Positions 37,803 through 47,103 of a DNA stretch of 64,000 nt are shown here, piece after piece (positions within the stretch are counted from its first letter, which is position 1; each line of letters begins with the position of its first letter). This DNA is from JAHEJN01 sp963787285 (GTDB taxonomy: Bacteria > Actinomycetota > Acidimicrobiia > Acidimicrobiales > JAHEJN01). The DNA lies in NCBI GenBank assembly GCA_963787285.1, contig CAWBCM010000013.1:124001-188000 (forward strand), written 5' to 3'. The translations under genes and the position numbers were made by a program. The notes beneath the pieces were generated by a model, which worked only from the letters and a program-made list of their open reading frames with translations, had not been told where the DNA came from and ran no database searches.

Positions 37803-40800
37803 CTAGCGTAGCGCCTCCATGGCCGCTTCCGCGGCATGCAAATCGGCTCGTGCACTGCCAAGCAGGTCGCGCGTCTGTTGCACCAACTCGGGCTTGGCGT
37901 TGGCCACGTAACCCTCGTTGGCCAGCTTCGCCTCGAACCCGGCGATCTGCCCCGACTTCTGCTCGATGACCTTGGCGAGGCGGGCTCGTTCCACGTCGAG
38001 GTCGACGGCGTCGACCAGTCCCGACACCAGCACCTCGGAGCCTTCGAATGCGATCGGGCTGGCCACCGCAGGCCGACCGGCTGCGATGTCGACCACGTCT
38101 CCCACACCGGCGAGCGCCTCGACCACGCCCGCAGCAGTGGCGATCAGCTCGGCCACCGGGGCCGGGGCATGCAGGGTCAACAGCTGCCGGGGCTTCACCT
38201 GTCGCTCGGCTCGGAGCACGCGGATCTGCGCCGCGAGGGCGTCGGCTCGGTCGAAATCGGCGACGATGGCGACGTTGGCCAGCGCGTCGTCGACCCGTGG
38301 CCATGCCGCAGCGGCGAGCAGCGTCGATGGCGGCAACGACAGGCCGACGACGTGGCCGGTGCGCGCGGCGCTCACATGGGCCCAGAGGGCCTCGGTGACG
38401 AAGGGGCAGACCGGGTGCATGAGCCGCAGCACGGCGTCGAGCACCGAGCCGAGCACCACCTGCTGGTTCGGGTCGTCGTCGACGGTTGGCTTGACTGCTT
38501 CGAGGTAGCGGTCGCACACGTCGTCGCCACACGAAGTCGTACAGCGCGTCGGCGAAGTGCGTTGAACTGGTACTGCTCGAGGGCCGACTCGAGCGTCGCG
38601 ATGGTCTGGTGCGAGGCGGGCGATGATCCACCGGTCGACGAATCGGGCGTCGGCCGGGTGTCACGGGTTGGTCGACTACAGGAGCCGCGTCGAGGCGGCC
38701 GATGCGCGAAGCGGGTGGCGTTCCACAACTTGTTGGCGAAGTTCCGGCCGACGTCGAACTTCGACGAGGTGTTGCGCGCCAGCGGAGCCTCGGTGGTCGG
38801 TTCGATCCCGCCGGCGGCCACGCCGTAGGCGCTGACCATCTGCTTCGACGGATCGCCCGGCGAGCGTCTGCAATCGGCGCGGCCACGACGTGGCCGGCGG
38901 GAGTGGTGAGGAACTCGGGGGTGAACGCCTGCGCCGGTGTGGGGGCACACCATGTCGACCGGCATGCGGACGTCCTGGGTGTCGGTGGTCATCTGCACCA
39001 GGGTGAATCGCATGGCGTCGGCGCCGTGGCTGTAGATGATGTCGCGTGGGTCGACGCCGTTGCCGAGGCTCTTGCGACATCTTCTGGCCGTGGCCGTCCT
39101 GGATCATGGCGTGGATGAAGACGTCGCGGAACGGCAGTTGGCCGTCGAGGAAGTACCGGTTGAACATCACCATGCGGCTCACCCACAGCGTGATGATCTC
39201 GCGAGCGGTGCGTCAGCACCGAGGTGGGGTTGAACGTGTCGAGCAGGCCCTCGGTCTCGGGGAAGTCTTCGGGAAAGGGCCAGCCCATGGTGCGACATCG
39301 GCCAGAGGGCCGAGCTGAACCAGGTGTCGAGCACGTCGGGATCGCGCTCGAAGCCCGCTACTTCGAGCGCCGCGATCAGCGCGGACTCGTCGAGGGTGCC
39401 GTCGGGCCGATCGAGCCGGGCCAGGGTGCCCTGCGGGGGCACACAGACGCTCTCGTCGATCTCGTCGTCGGTCATCCGTCGGACGATGTGGACCGCGCCG
39501 GCGGCGGTGTAGGGACTGTCGAGGCGTCGGGGTTCGTCGACGTCGGCGCCGGCCAGCGCCGCTTGCAGTTCGAGTGGGGCCTCGGCGAGGGCCATCGAGC
39601 GGGTCCAGACCGGAATGCGGTGCCCCCACCAGAGCTGGCGGCTGATGCACCAGTCGCGGATGTTCTCGTGCCAGGCCGAGTAGGTCTTGGCGTAGCGCTC
39701 CGGAAAGAAGGTGAGCTCGCCGTCGCCTTCGGTGTCGCCCCGTGGCGCAACGCCCTCGGGCAGCTCTCGTGCCTGGGCCGGGCTCTGGGCCCGCAGCGCC
39801 GAACCCCGCAGGCGCTCATCGGTGACGGCCACGTACCACTGGTCGCTGAGCCAGGGCTCGATCGGCACGTGGCTGCGGTAGGAGTGTCCGACCGTGTGCG
39901 TGTAGTCGCGAACCGACTCGAGCAGCCCGTGGTCATCGAACCAGGCCACGACCGCCGGCGCGGGCGTCCTCGCGGCTCAGACCGACGAAGGGGCGGGCTT
40001 CCTCGGAGATGTCGTGCCACCCGTGGTGCTCGGAGATGGATGCGTCGGGGCCCATCACGTTGACCACATCCAGGCCGTGACGCAGGCCGATGTCCCAGTC
40101 GTTCGGGTCGTGGGCGGGGGTGACCTTGAGGCCGCCACTGGAGTACTGGGCCTTGGTGTCGCCATCGGGGTCGGGGAGCACGACGTAGTCATCGATCACG
40201 ATCGGGATGATGCGACCGACGATCGGCAAGGTGATGGTCTTGCCCCGTAGTGACTCGACACGGGGGTCGTCGGGGTTGATGGCCACACCGGTGTCACCGA
40301 GCATCGTCTCGGGGCGGGTGGTGGCCACCGTGACGTGGCCGGTGCCGTCGGTGAGCGGGTACCGCAGGTACCACATGTGGCCCGTTGTCTCCTCGTTCTC
40401 GACCTCGTCGTCGCTGAGGGCCGTGTGAGTCACCGGGTCCCAGTTCACCAGGCGCTTGCCCCGGTAGATCAGCCCGTCACGGAAGAGGACGAAGAAGGCG
40501 TGGCGGACCGCGGCCGAGCACATGTCGTCCATCGTGAAGCGAGTGCGGTCCTTGTCGATCGACGCTCCCATGTCGGAGAGCTGGCTGAGGATGACCGCCT
40601 CGTACTCGTCCTTCCACTCCTGGGTCTTGGCCACGAATGCCTCGCGTCCCAGCTCGAGTCGCTTGATGCCCTCGGCGAGCAGCCGCTTCTCGACCACCGT
40701 CTGGGTGGCGATGCCGGCGTGGTCGGTGCCGGGCATCCACAGCGTGTTGTCGCCGCGCATGCGGTGGTAGCGGACCATCACGTCTTGCAGGGTGTTGTTC

Positions 40801-40985
40801 AGCGCGTGGCCGAGGTGCAGGGCGGCGGTGACATTGGGCGGGGGGATGACCACGCTGTAGGGCTGTTGGCCAGCGGCCAGACCCGGTTCGGCATGGAAGG
40901 CGCGGGCGTCGTCCCACTTCGCCCGGACCACCGACTCGGCGTCGGCGGGGAGGTAGGCGGGAGGGAGGTCGGGCAGCGAGGTCAT
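37803..40985 (-). pseudogene. valS: valyl-tRNA synthetase, multiply frameshifted
   Basis: A class I synthetase charging tRNA-Val. The N-terminal 340 residues are intact (PPPNVTAALHLGHALNNTLQD with the HIGH motif HLGH; DHAGIATQ). The editing domain and the second frame (GHRIPVW, DTWFSSALWPMS) are readable. KMSKSLGNGVDP is split across two frames. The C-terminal anticodon and coiled-coil part (from CDRYLEAVKP) is intact. About 12 single-base frame changes lie at or near 38526, 38559, 38611, 38652, 38704, 38855, 38870, 38931, 39074, 39210, 39292 and 39954. Removing one base at each gives a continuous protein of about 1056 aa, like the long ValS type with an inserted FTPEF...GGIEP segment. As an essential gene it is likely functional in the real genome. 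Confidence 0.88.
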
Positions 40986-41010
40986 TGCCAGTAGAGGCTA
41001 GGCGCCCCCA

Positions 41011-41062
41011 ACCCAATCGAAATCGGTTTCCCGCGGTCCCGACCCAATCGAAATCGGTTTCC
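41011..41062. repeat. two direct repeats between valS and MFS gene
   Basis: A 21-bp unit beginning ACCCAATCGAAATCGG occurs twice without mismatch, at 41011-41031 and 41042-41062 (period 31 bp, three helical turns), in the divergent intergenic region. It could be a tandem protein-binding site. Confidence 0.6.
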
Positions 41063-41122
41063 GGCGGCTCACTATTGGGCCTGAGCGCACCAATTTCGGC
41101 GGGGTGCCTCCACACTGGTGCG

Positions 41123-42277
41123 GTGACTCGGACCGATCGTCCACCTCTCCCCGCCGGCTTCGCCGCGCTCTGGGGCGCAGTGGCACTGGATCTGATCGGT
41201 TTCGGCATCGTGTTGCCCATCCTGCCGGTGTACGCCGAACGCTTCGACGCCGGCCCGGCCACCGCCGCGATGATCGTGGCGGCGTTCTCGGCGGCCCAGT
41301 TCGTCGCGGCGCCGCTGTGGGGACGACTGTCGGATCGGGTGGGGCGCCGTCCCGTGCTCATCGCCGCGCTCATCGGATCGACGATCGGCTCACTGCTGAC
41401 CGGACTCGCCGGGGCACTGTGGTTGCTGTTCTTCGCCCGGGTGGTCGACGGTGCGTCGGGAACGGCGTACTCGGTGGCCCAGGCGGCGGTCAGCGACATC
41501 GCTTCGCCGGCCGCCCGGCCACGACTGCTCGGCCTGCTGGGTGCGGCGTTCGGGCTGGGATTCGTCGCGGGCCCGATCATCGGCTCGGTCGCCGCGCTCG
41601 GGTCGGATCGGCTGCCGTTCTACATCGCCGCCGGGCTCTCGGCCGCCAACGCCGTGCTGGCCTACCGGTCGGTGCCCGAGACCCATACCGAGCGGTCGTC
41701 GCAGGCCGCACCATCGTGGGGCAATCAGCTGCGGGCCGCGTCAGGGGCCGGCCTCTTGTCGCTGGTGCTGGTGGGCCTGGTGACCATGACCGCCTTCAGC
41801 GCCTTCGAGGGCACGTTGGCCTTGCTGCTCGACGCTCGCTTCGAGCTCGAGGCCAGCTCGATCTACGGAACCTTCGCCGTCATCGGCATCGGGCTCGTGT
41901 TGGTGCAGACCCGAGTGGTCGGACCGGCCATCGATCGGCTCGGCGAGCAGCGGGCCTTGTTGGTGTCGCTGACGGTGACCGCAGCCGGAATGGCCCTGCT
42001 CGCGCCCGACGCAGCGGGTTGGATCATGGGCATCGCACTCGGGCTGCTGGTTCTGGGCCAAGGGGTCACGTCACCGGCGTTGTCGTCGTTGGTGGTCGAC
42101 CGGGCCGGCGACACCAGGGGAGCGGCGCTCGGAATGCAGCAGTCCGCCGGCGCACTCGGTCGTATCATCGGCCCGGCGGCCGGTGGACTGCTGTTCGAGC
42201 ACGTCGGCATCGGATGGCCCTACGGCGTGGCCGCAGTGTTGCTGGCCATCGCCGTAGGGCTCGCCGCCCGAGCCTGA
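41123..42277 (+). CDS. MFS transporter, TetA-like
   Basis: A 384-aa 12-helix DHA1-type exporter. DLIGFGIVLPILPVYAERF opens helix 1, WGRLSDRVGRRPVLI is motif A between helices 2 and 3 (about residues 70-85), and LLGAAFGLGFVAGPIIG is motif C in helix 5. GTG at 41123 is chosen because it gives the usual short N-terminus; the frame continues upstream through the direct repeats without conserved sequence. It may export drugs; the substrate is unknown. Confidence 0.87.
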   Translation: MTRTDRPPLPAGFAALWGAVALDLIGFGIVLPILPVYAERFDAGPATAAMIVAAFSAAQFVAAPLWGRLSDRVGRRPVLIAALIGSTIGSLLTGLAGALWLLFFARVVDGASGTAYSVAQAAVSDIASPAARPRLLGLLGAAFGLGFVAGPIIGSVAALGSDRLPFYIAAGLSAANAVLAYRSVPETHTERSSQAAPSWGNQLRAASGAGLLSLVLVGLVTMTAFSAFEGTLALLLDARFELEASSIYGTFAVIGIGLVLVQTRVVGPAIDRLGEQRALLVSLTVTAAGMALLAPDAAGWIMGIALGLLVLGQGVTSPALSSLVVDRAGDTRGAALGMQQSAGALGRIIGPAAGGLLFEHVGIGWPYGVAAVLLAIAVGLAARA

Positions 42278-42284
42278 GGGTCGC

Positions 42285-42680
42285 CTAGGCGACGGTCTCG
42301 GCCTCCCACCGGTTCACGGTGATCACCTGGCAGCCGTCGACGGCCGAGGCGTTCTCGCCGAACCAGCGGGCTGCATCGAACTGCGCGGTGGCCCCCGCGG
42401 CGAGGTCGCGTATCCATGCCGACCGGGTGTCGACTCGGGTGCCGTCGTCGCTGAAGGCCACGACGATCTCGTAGGTGGCGACGTCGGCGGTGCGGTTCTC
42501 GACGGTGCCGGTCCCGTGGACCCAACCCCACTCACCGACACGACACCCGGCAAAGGTGGCGAGGTCGAGCTGGGGCGGTTCGTCGTCGTCGCCGGTGTAG
42601 GAGCCGATGCCGTTCACTTCCGTGCGCTTGCAGCCGGCCAGAGCGAGCAGGGCGATGAGGACGAGGGCGATTCGTTTCAT
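42285..42680 (-). CDS. small lipoprotein
   Basis: A 131-aa secreted lipoprotein: basic start, hydrophobic core and lipobox LALAGC with cysteine 17. The mature domain is an Ig-like strand pattern (GTGTVENRTADVATYEIVVAFSD...), resembling FxLYD-type domains that report extracellular interactions. It converges with the MFS gene, 7 nt apart. The function is unknown. Confidence 0.75.
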   Translation of the reverse strand: MKRIALVLIALLALAGCKRTEVNGIGSYTGDDDEPPQLDLATFAGCRVGEWGWVHGTGTVENRTADVATYEIVVAFSDDGTRVDTRSAWIRDLAAGATAQFDAARWFGENASAVDGCQVITVNRWEAETVA

Positions 42681-42748
42681 GCCCTACCTATCGGGGTGGC
42701 AGGGGTCGGTGGTTCTCGGTGGCTGGCGCTATGGGCCGTCGGGCCCAG

Positions 42749-43954
42749 TCAGAGCTCGGTTGCCCGCAACGGTCGGATGGTGATCGCCGTGAGAGCAACG
42801 AGCGTCCAGGCAATGGCGGCCAGCGCCACCAGCACGCTGGTGAGGTCGTCGTCGGTCGAGGTGGACAGGCTCAACAGGATGAGGCCGTATCCCAGGCGGC
42901 CGGCGAGCGAATTCAGACTCAGGAAGGTGGCGCGATGGCTGCGATCGAGGCGAGGTGCCGCAGCGGCCGAGATGATGACCGGGGCGGCGGCGGTCTGCAC
43001 GCTGCGCCACACGACGACGGCGAGGACGAGCACGCTGGTGGACGACGCCATCGAGGTGACGATCACCGCCGACAGCAATCCGAGACCCACGAGCGTGATC
43101 GCCGGACCGAACCGCTCGCTGAGCGGGGCGCTGGCCCGGGCCGCCACCGCACCGAAGGCCGCCGTGGTCGCGAAGATCACGCCCGAGACGAGCGGCGTGG
43201 CGCCGAGATCGTCGGCGGTGCGATCGAAGGCCTCGGTGAGCCACGGCTGGATGAGGCTGAACGACACGTGCTCGAGGGTGACCAATGCGATGCCGTAGGC
43301 GAAGAGCCACGCGAGGGGCCGGTCTCGCCAGTACGAGAACCAGGTGCGGAGTTGGGGCTGATGGAGCGGGTCGAGTCGGACGTGGGGTGGTTCGGCGAGG
43401 CGCAGTGTGATGCCGAACTGCGCGACCGCGAGCACCGCGGCTACGGCAAACGGCACCCGCAGATCGACGAGGCCCAGGGCGCCGCCGGTCAGCACGGCGA
43501 CCGAGGTGGCGATGAACCCGATCGAGGCGACCATGGCCTGCCGACGCTCGAAGGTGGGCGCCCGATCGAGGGCCTCGAGGGTGTCGTAGTGGAAGCTCAC
43601 GTCGGTGCCCGACAGCGAGGCGAAGCCCATCGCCATGAGTGCCTGGCCGACGATGACGACCGACAGGTGCTGGTGGCCGAGAAGGAAGCAGAGGTGAGCG
43701 GCCATCCACGATGCGGCGGCGATGCGCAGCGTGGCGACTCGCCCGACCCGGTCGCTGAACCAGCCCGACGGCACCTCGAGCACCACGACGAAGAGGTAGT
43801 AGAGCGACGCGAGCAGGATGGCGCCGTCGAGGTCGAATCGGGCGCGGGTGAACAGGACGAACACGGGGAGCCATACCAGCGACGAGGCGATCGCCTGGTG
43901 CACGGGGATGAGGCGTACGTTTCGTTCCATCGAAGCACGCTCGGCCGTGGTCAC
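42749..43954 (-). CDS. MFS transporter
   Basis: A 401-aa protein with about 12 helices. EVPSGWFSDRVGRVATLR (about residues 58-75) is motif A. The closest recognisable type is the uncharacterised MFS group with a DGAILLASLYYLF first-loop arrangement. It stands alone between the lipoprotein and the pair of large unknown proteins, all transcribed leftward. The substrate is unknown. Confidence 0.85.
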   Translation of the reverse strand: MTTAERASMERNVRLIPVHQAIASSLVWLPVFVLFTRARFDLDGAILLASLYYLFVVVLEVPSGWFSDRVGRVATLRIAAASWMAAHLCFLLGHQHLSVVIVGQALMAMGFASLSGTDVSFHYDTLEALDRAPTFERRQAMVASIGFIATSVAVLTGGALGLVDLRVPFAVAAVLAVAQFGITLRLAEPPHVRLDPLHQPQLRTWFSYWRDRPLAWLFAYGIALVTLEHVSFSLIQPWLTEAFDRTADDLGATPLVSGVIFATTAAFGAVAARASAPLSERFGPAITLVGLGLLSAVIVTSMASSTSVLVLAVVVWRSVQTAAAPVIISAAAAPRLDRSHRATFLSLNSLAGRLGYGLILLSLSTSTDDDLTSVLVALAAIAWTLVALTAITIRPLRATEL

Positions 43955-43994
43955 CGAGAGAGCATGCCCGACTCGTGTGACACTCGCGATGGAC

Positions 43995-44621
43995 TCAGGC
44001 GCAGGGCGTGAACCAGCGCATCTCCCCGTCGACCAGCGCGTACTCGCCCACCACGGCGAAGACCTGTCCCTGGAAGGTGAGCGCCACTTCGGCGGTGTAG
44101 CGGTCGGGCACCTCGACGGGGCCGTCGGGACCGGCCTTGGTGACCGTCTCCGGCCCGGTTACCGCACCCGTGAGCTCGAGCGCCGACGCAGCGGCGAATT
44201 CGGTGTCGACGTAGGCCCGGCAGGCGTCGGTGCCACCGATCTCGATCGCCACCGGGTGCAGCCGGTCGTAGAGGAAGTCGAGGTCACCCGTGGCCAAGGC
44301 GTTGTCGAAGGCCCCAACGAAGTCCTCGACGGTCTCCGCCTCGGGCTGCGGAGTGGCGCTGGGCTCGGGGGTCGGGCTCGGCTCCGGTGCCGTTGTGGCG
44401 GTGGGTTCAGGCGTCGGGCTCGGTTCGGAGGTGGCCGTGGCCGCAGGCTCCTCCGTAGGGACGGCCGTCGGCTCTGCCTCGACGGGCGTCGCGGTGGCGG
44501 CGACGATCGGTTCGGCTGCGTCGGTCGTGCCATCGTCGCCAACGAGACCGATCACCCCGATGGCCAAGAGCACTGCGCCGGCAGCGGTCACGGCTGTGTT
44601 GAGCCAGTCACGGGGAGTCAT
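43995..44621 (-). CDS. membrane-anchored protein with Pro-rich stalk and SnoaL-like domain
   Basis: A 208-aa protein. A hydrophobic helix (about residues 10-28) is followed by a Pro/Thr/Glu/Ala-rich stalk (about residues 40-95), with PTP-type repeats. The C-terminal domain (about residues 100-208) looks like a small NTF2/SnoaL-like fold (FVGAFDNALATGDLDFLYDRLHP). It is translationally coupled to the preceding 759-aa gene (ATGA). It is probably a cell-surface protein working with that partner; the function is unknown. Confidence 0.72.
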   Translation of the reverse strand: MTPRDWLNTAVTAAGAVLLAIGVIGLVGDDGTTDAAEPIVAATATPVEAEPTAVPTEEPAATATSEPSPTPEPTATTAPEPSPTPEPSATPQPEAETVEDFVGAFDNALATGDLDFLYDRLHPVAIEIGGTDACRAYVDTEFAAASALELTGAVTGPETVTKAGPDGPVEVPDRYTAEVALTFQGQVFAVVGEYALVDGEMRWFTPCA

Positions 44622-46897
44622 CGCTCGAGCCTCGGGTCGCGGGGTTGTGCGATCCGGCCGTCGGGCGTGACCAGCCCGGTGAGGGCCATGCGAATCGCTT
44701 CCTCGGCGGTGTCGGGACTGGGCCATGGGCCGTCGGGATCGGCCGACGTCGGGCTGTTGGCCACATAGACGGTCGCCTTGGTGGTGTCGACCAGGCGCAC
44801 GGCCGACCACCAGTTGCCGTCGTTGTCGGGGTACACCTCGATGCGAAGAATGGCCGAGGCGGCCGGACCCCCGGGCTCGGCGTTGGCGTAGGAGTCGAGG
44901 ATCGACCCGTCGGGGCCGACTCGCACCGTCCAGAACATGTGGGGGAGGCCCCGGTAGGAGTCGTACGAATGGGTGAGCATTGCCTTGCCGGGCAGCTGGA
45001 GACCGGCGGTCTGGGCACCGGCGAACATGCCCTGGCGGGCTTCGGCCATGGCCGGGGTGATCACCTTCGGTGGTTCGGGGCGTGAGTCGATGGCGTTCTG
45101 GAGCAAGCGGGGGAGAGGAATTGCCATCGGGTCGAACCACTGGCCGGTCTCCCGCCAGAGCTGCAGGGCTCGGTTGTTGCGAAACCAGCTCCCAGGGCCC
45201 TGGGCTCGCGGGTACGGGCTCTCGGGAGGAAGAGTGACCGTGGGGGTCTCGGGACGGTCCTCGTCGTCCACCTCGGTGGCATCGGCGGGATGGTCGAGGA
45301 AGATCGGGCGGTCGTCGCCGTCGACCGCGTCGACGTCGCTGTTGTTCGGCACGTAGGCGCCCGGTCGAGCGTCGGCCTCCGGGTCGCCCACCACCAGGTA
45401 GTCGTCGTCGACGACGGCCGACGGGCCGCCGGCACCTGCGGCGCCGAGCTTCTTGCGAGTAGCCAGCCCGTAGCCGCCGGCCGCGACCGCCGCTCCACCC
45501 ACGACGACGAGGATGATGTCGCGGGCGTTCGAGTCCCCGGAGGAGTCGGCGGCCGGCCCCGGCGCAGCGGTCTCCTGAACGTCGTCGGCCTGGTCGACCG
45601 CGGAGTCCTCGTCGGACTGGGTGTTGTCGTTCTCGACCTCCACGACGGGCGTCGGCTCCTCGGCCTCAGCCGGCTCGGGGTCGGCGGCAACGAACCAGGT
45701 GTCGAGCTCGGGCGAGCCGGGGAGCAGCCGATCGGGCGTGATCGCAAAGGTGCTGGGCGGGAAATCGGGCGGCGCCACCACGGGCGGGTCGAAGGGAAAC
45801 AGCCGCTCGGTCGTCGGGGGAATGGCGAACGACGCCACGTTGCCCGCAGCGCGAACGCCGGTGGACATGAATGTGGCGATGCCGAAACCGTCGACCGGCA
45901 GCGAGTCCTCGAGCAGGAAGATCACGGCGTCGTCGCTCACCACTGCCCGCGATGCGTTGCTGCCCGGGCCCCACTGCTGGTTGAGGTAGTCGAGGCGCTC
46001 GAATTGCGGGGTGCCGCCTTCACGGACGGCCAGGATGTGATTGGCCTCGTTGAAGAGGTCGCCGTCGAAGGAACCGCGGTACACGTCGGGGTTCACTCCC
46101 AGGAGTCGCAGCACCACCTCGAGCTCGTAGGGATCGCCCATGGTGTCGAGCGGCTCTGGCAGCTGGACGCCGACGAACCGGAGCTCGGACCCGAACTGCG
46201 AACCGCCCGGGTCGCTCGGGTCGCACAACACATCGTAGCCGTCGTGGGGACCGCAGCCGAGAGGGGAGTCGGGTCCGACGATTGCCCGGCGAATGAAGGG
46301 CGGAAAGGTCAGTGGCTCGCCGGGCCAAGCCTGGTCGATGACTGCCCGGAGCTCCTCCTGGCCCGTTGGGGTGAGGTCTTGGCCGCCCTGCATGTCGAAC
46401 GGGTCCGGTGGTGCTCCGAAGTCGATCGAGGGGCCGTCGTCGAGCCAGCCCGCCTCACGGAGCAGGGCCTCGGCCGCCTCCGGCGAGTAGGTCGCGTAGA
46501 ACCCGGCCGACTGGTTGGCATCCATCGGAGCGGCCAACCGGAAGTCGGGACCGACGGCATTGAGGGCCTCGTCGTAGACGTCGACGACGTCGATGTTGTG
46601 TGACGGGGCAATCACTCCGGTCGAGATCCGAAGCGGCATGATGCCCGACGCGTCGAGAGCCGCATCGGTGAGGTCGAAGTTGTCGAAGGCCCGGGCCGAG
46701 TCGACGGCCGACTGATTCGGTGCCTCGGCCTGGTCGGGCAGATAGCGCTGGAGACCCACATCGGGCATCACCTGGGTGAGCAGTTCTCCAATGGCGGAGT
46801 TGCTGTCGCCGCCCTGGGCTGCGGCCCCCATGGCGGCCGAGGTGAGGACCATCGCTGCGATCCCCAGCGATACGAAACCCGTCGATATCCGCGACAT
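44618..46897 (-). CDS. large secreted/membrane protein of unknown function
   Basis: A 759-aa protein. A signal peptide is clear (residues 1-30, MAAAQ-like GAAAQGG cleavage). The extracytoplasmic part (about residues 35-420) carries acidic and aromatic-rich segments without a recognised fold. A Glu/Thr/Ala-rich linker (about 435-480) leads to a transmembrane helix (DIILVVVGGAAVAAGGYGL, about 485-503). A second region follows, probably cytoplasmic, acidic then globular (about 575-759). The 208-aa membrane protein follows with an ATGA overlap. No known family is assigned. Confidence 0.7.
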   Translation of the reverse strand: MSRISTGFVSLGIAAMVLTSAAMGAAAQGGDSNSAIGELLTQVMPDVGLQRYLPDQAEAPNQSAVDSARAFDNFDLTDAALDASGIMPLRISTGVIAPSHNIDVVDVYDEALNAVGPDFRLAAPMDANQSAGFYATYSPEAAEALLREAGWLDDGPSIDFGAPPDPFDMQGGQDLTPTGQEELRAVIDQAWPGEPLTFPPFIRRAIVGPDSPLGCGPHDGYDVLCDPSDPGGSQFGSELRFVGVQLPEPLDTMGDPYELEVVLRLLGVNPDVYRGSFDGDLFNEANHILAVREGGTPQFERLDYLNQQWGPGSNASRAVVSDDAVIFLLEDSLPVDGFGIATFMSTGVRAAGNVASFAIPPTTERLFPFDPPVVAPPDFPPSTFAITPDRLLPGSPELDTWFVAADPEPAEAEEPTPVVEVENDNTQSDEDSAVDQADDVQETAAPGPAADSSGDSNARDIILVVVGGAAVAAGGYGLATRKKLGAAGAGGPSAVVDDDYLVVGDPEADARPGAYVPNNSDVDAVDGDDRPIFLDHPADATEVDDEDRPETPTVTLPPESPYPRAQGPGSWFRNNRALQLWRETGQWFDPMAIPLPRLLQNAIDSRPEPPKVITPAMAEARQGMFAGAQTAGLQLPGKAMLTHSYDSYRGLPHMFWTVRVGPDGSILDSYANAEPGGPAASAILRIEVYPDNDGNWWSAVRLVDTTKATVYVANSPTSADPDGPWPSPDTAEEAIRMALTGLVTPDGRIAQPRDPRLER

Positions 46898-47014
46898 GTG
46901 GCGTTCCTCGTTCGGTGAACCTTGTCCGACCGAGTCTGGCCGACGGGCCGTCATCGAGGCGTCATCGGGTCGGGTGGGCTCCGTTACGGGTTGATTGCAG
47001 TCGTGGAGAGATGC

Positions 47015-47063
47015 TTGGCACTGAGGGTTACCAGCAGGTAACTTGGTGTTACCAGTCGGTAAC
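47015..47063 (+). promoter_or_regulatory. promoter with two tandem operators before acyl-CoA dehydrogenase
   Basis: TTGGCA (47015-47020) and TAACTT (47039-47044) are 18 nt apart. Two 16-bp inverted repeats, GTTACC-AGCA-GGTAAC (47027-47042) and GTTACC-AGTC-GGTAAC (47048-47063), have centres 21 bp apart. The first covers the spacer and -10, the second the transcription start. This is the layout of a TetR-type repressor that binds cooperatively; no such regulator gene lies nearby. Confidence 0.6.
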
Positions 47064-47103
47064 CACGTGGGCGGGCCGACGTATCAGACGAAGGGACAAC
47101 GCA

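Noticed and set aside
37803..40985. Programmed frameshifting as the explanation of valS
   Set aside because: About 12 shifts in one essential gene, not at a fixed codon phase and without slippery heptamers or stop-adjacent signals, make a recoding mechanism very unlikely; kept only as a remote option.
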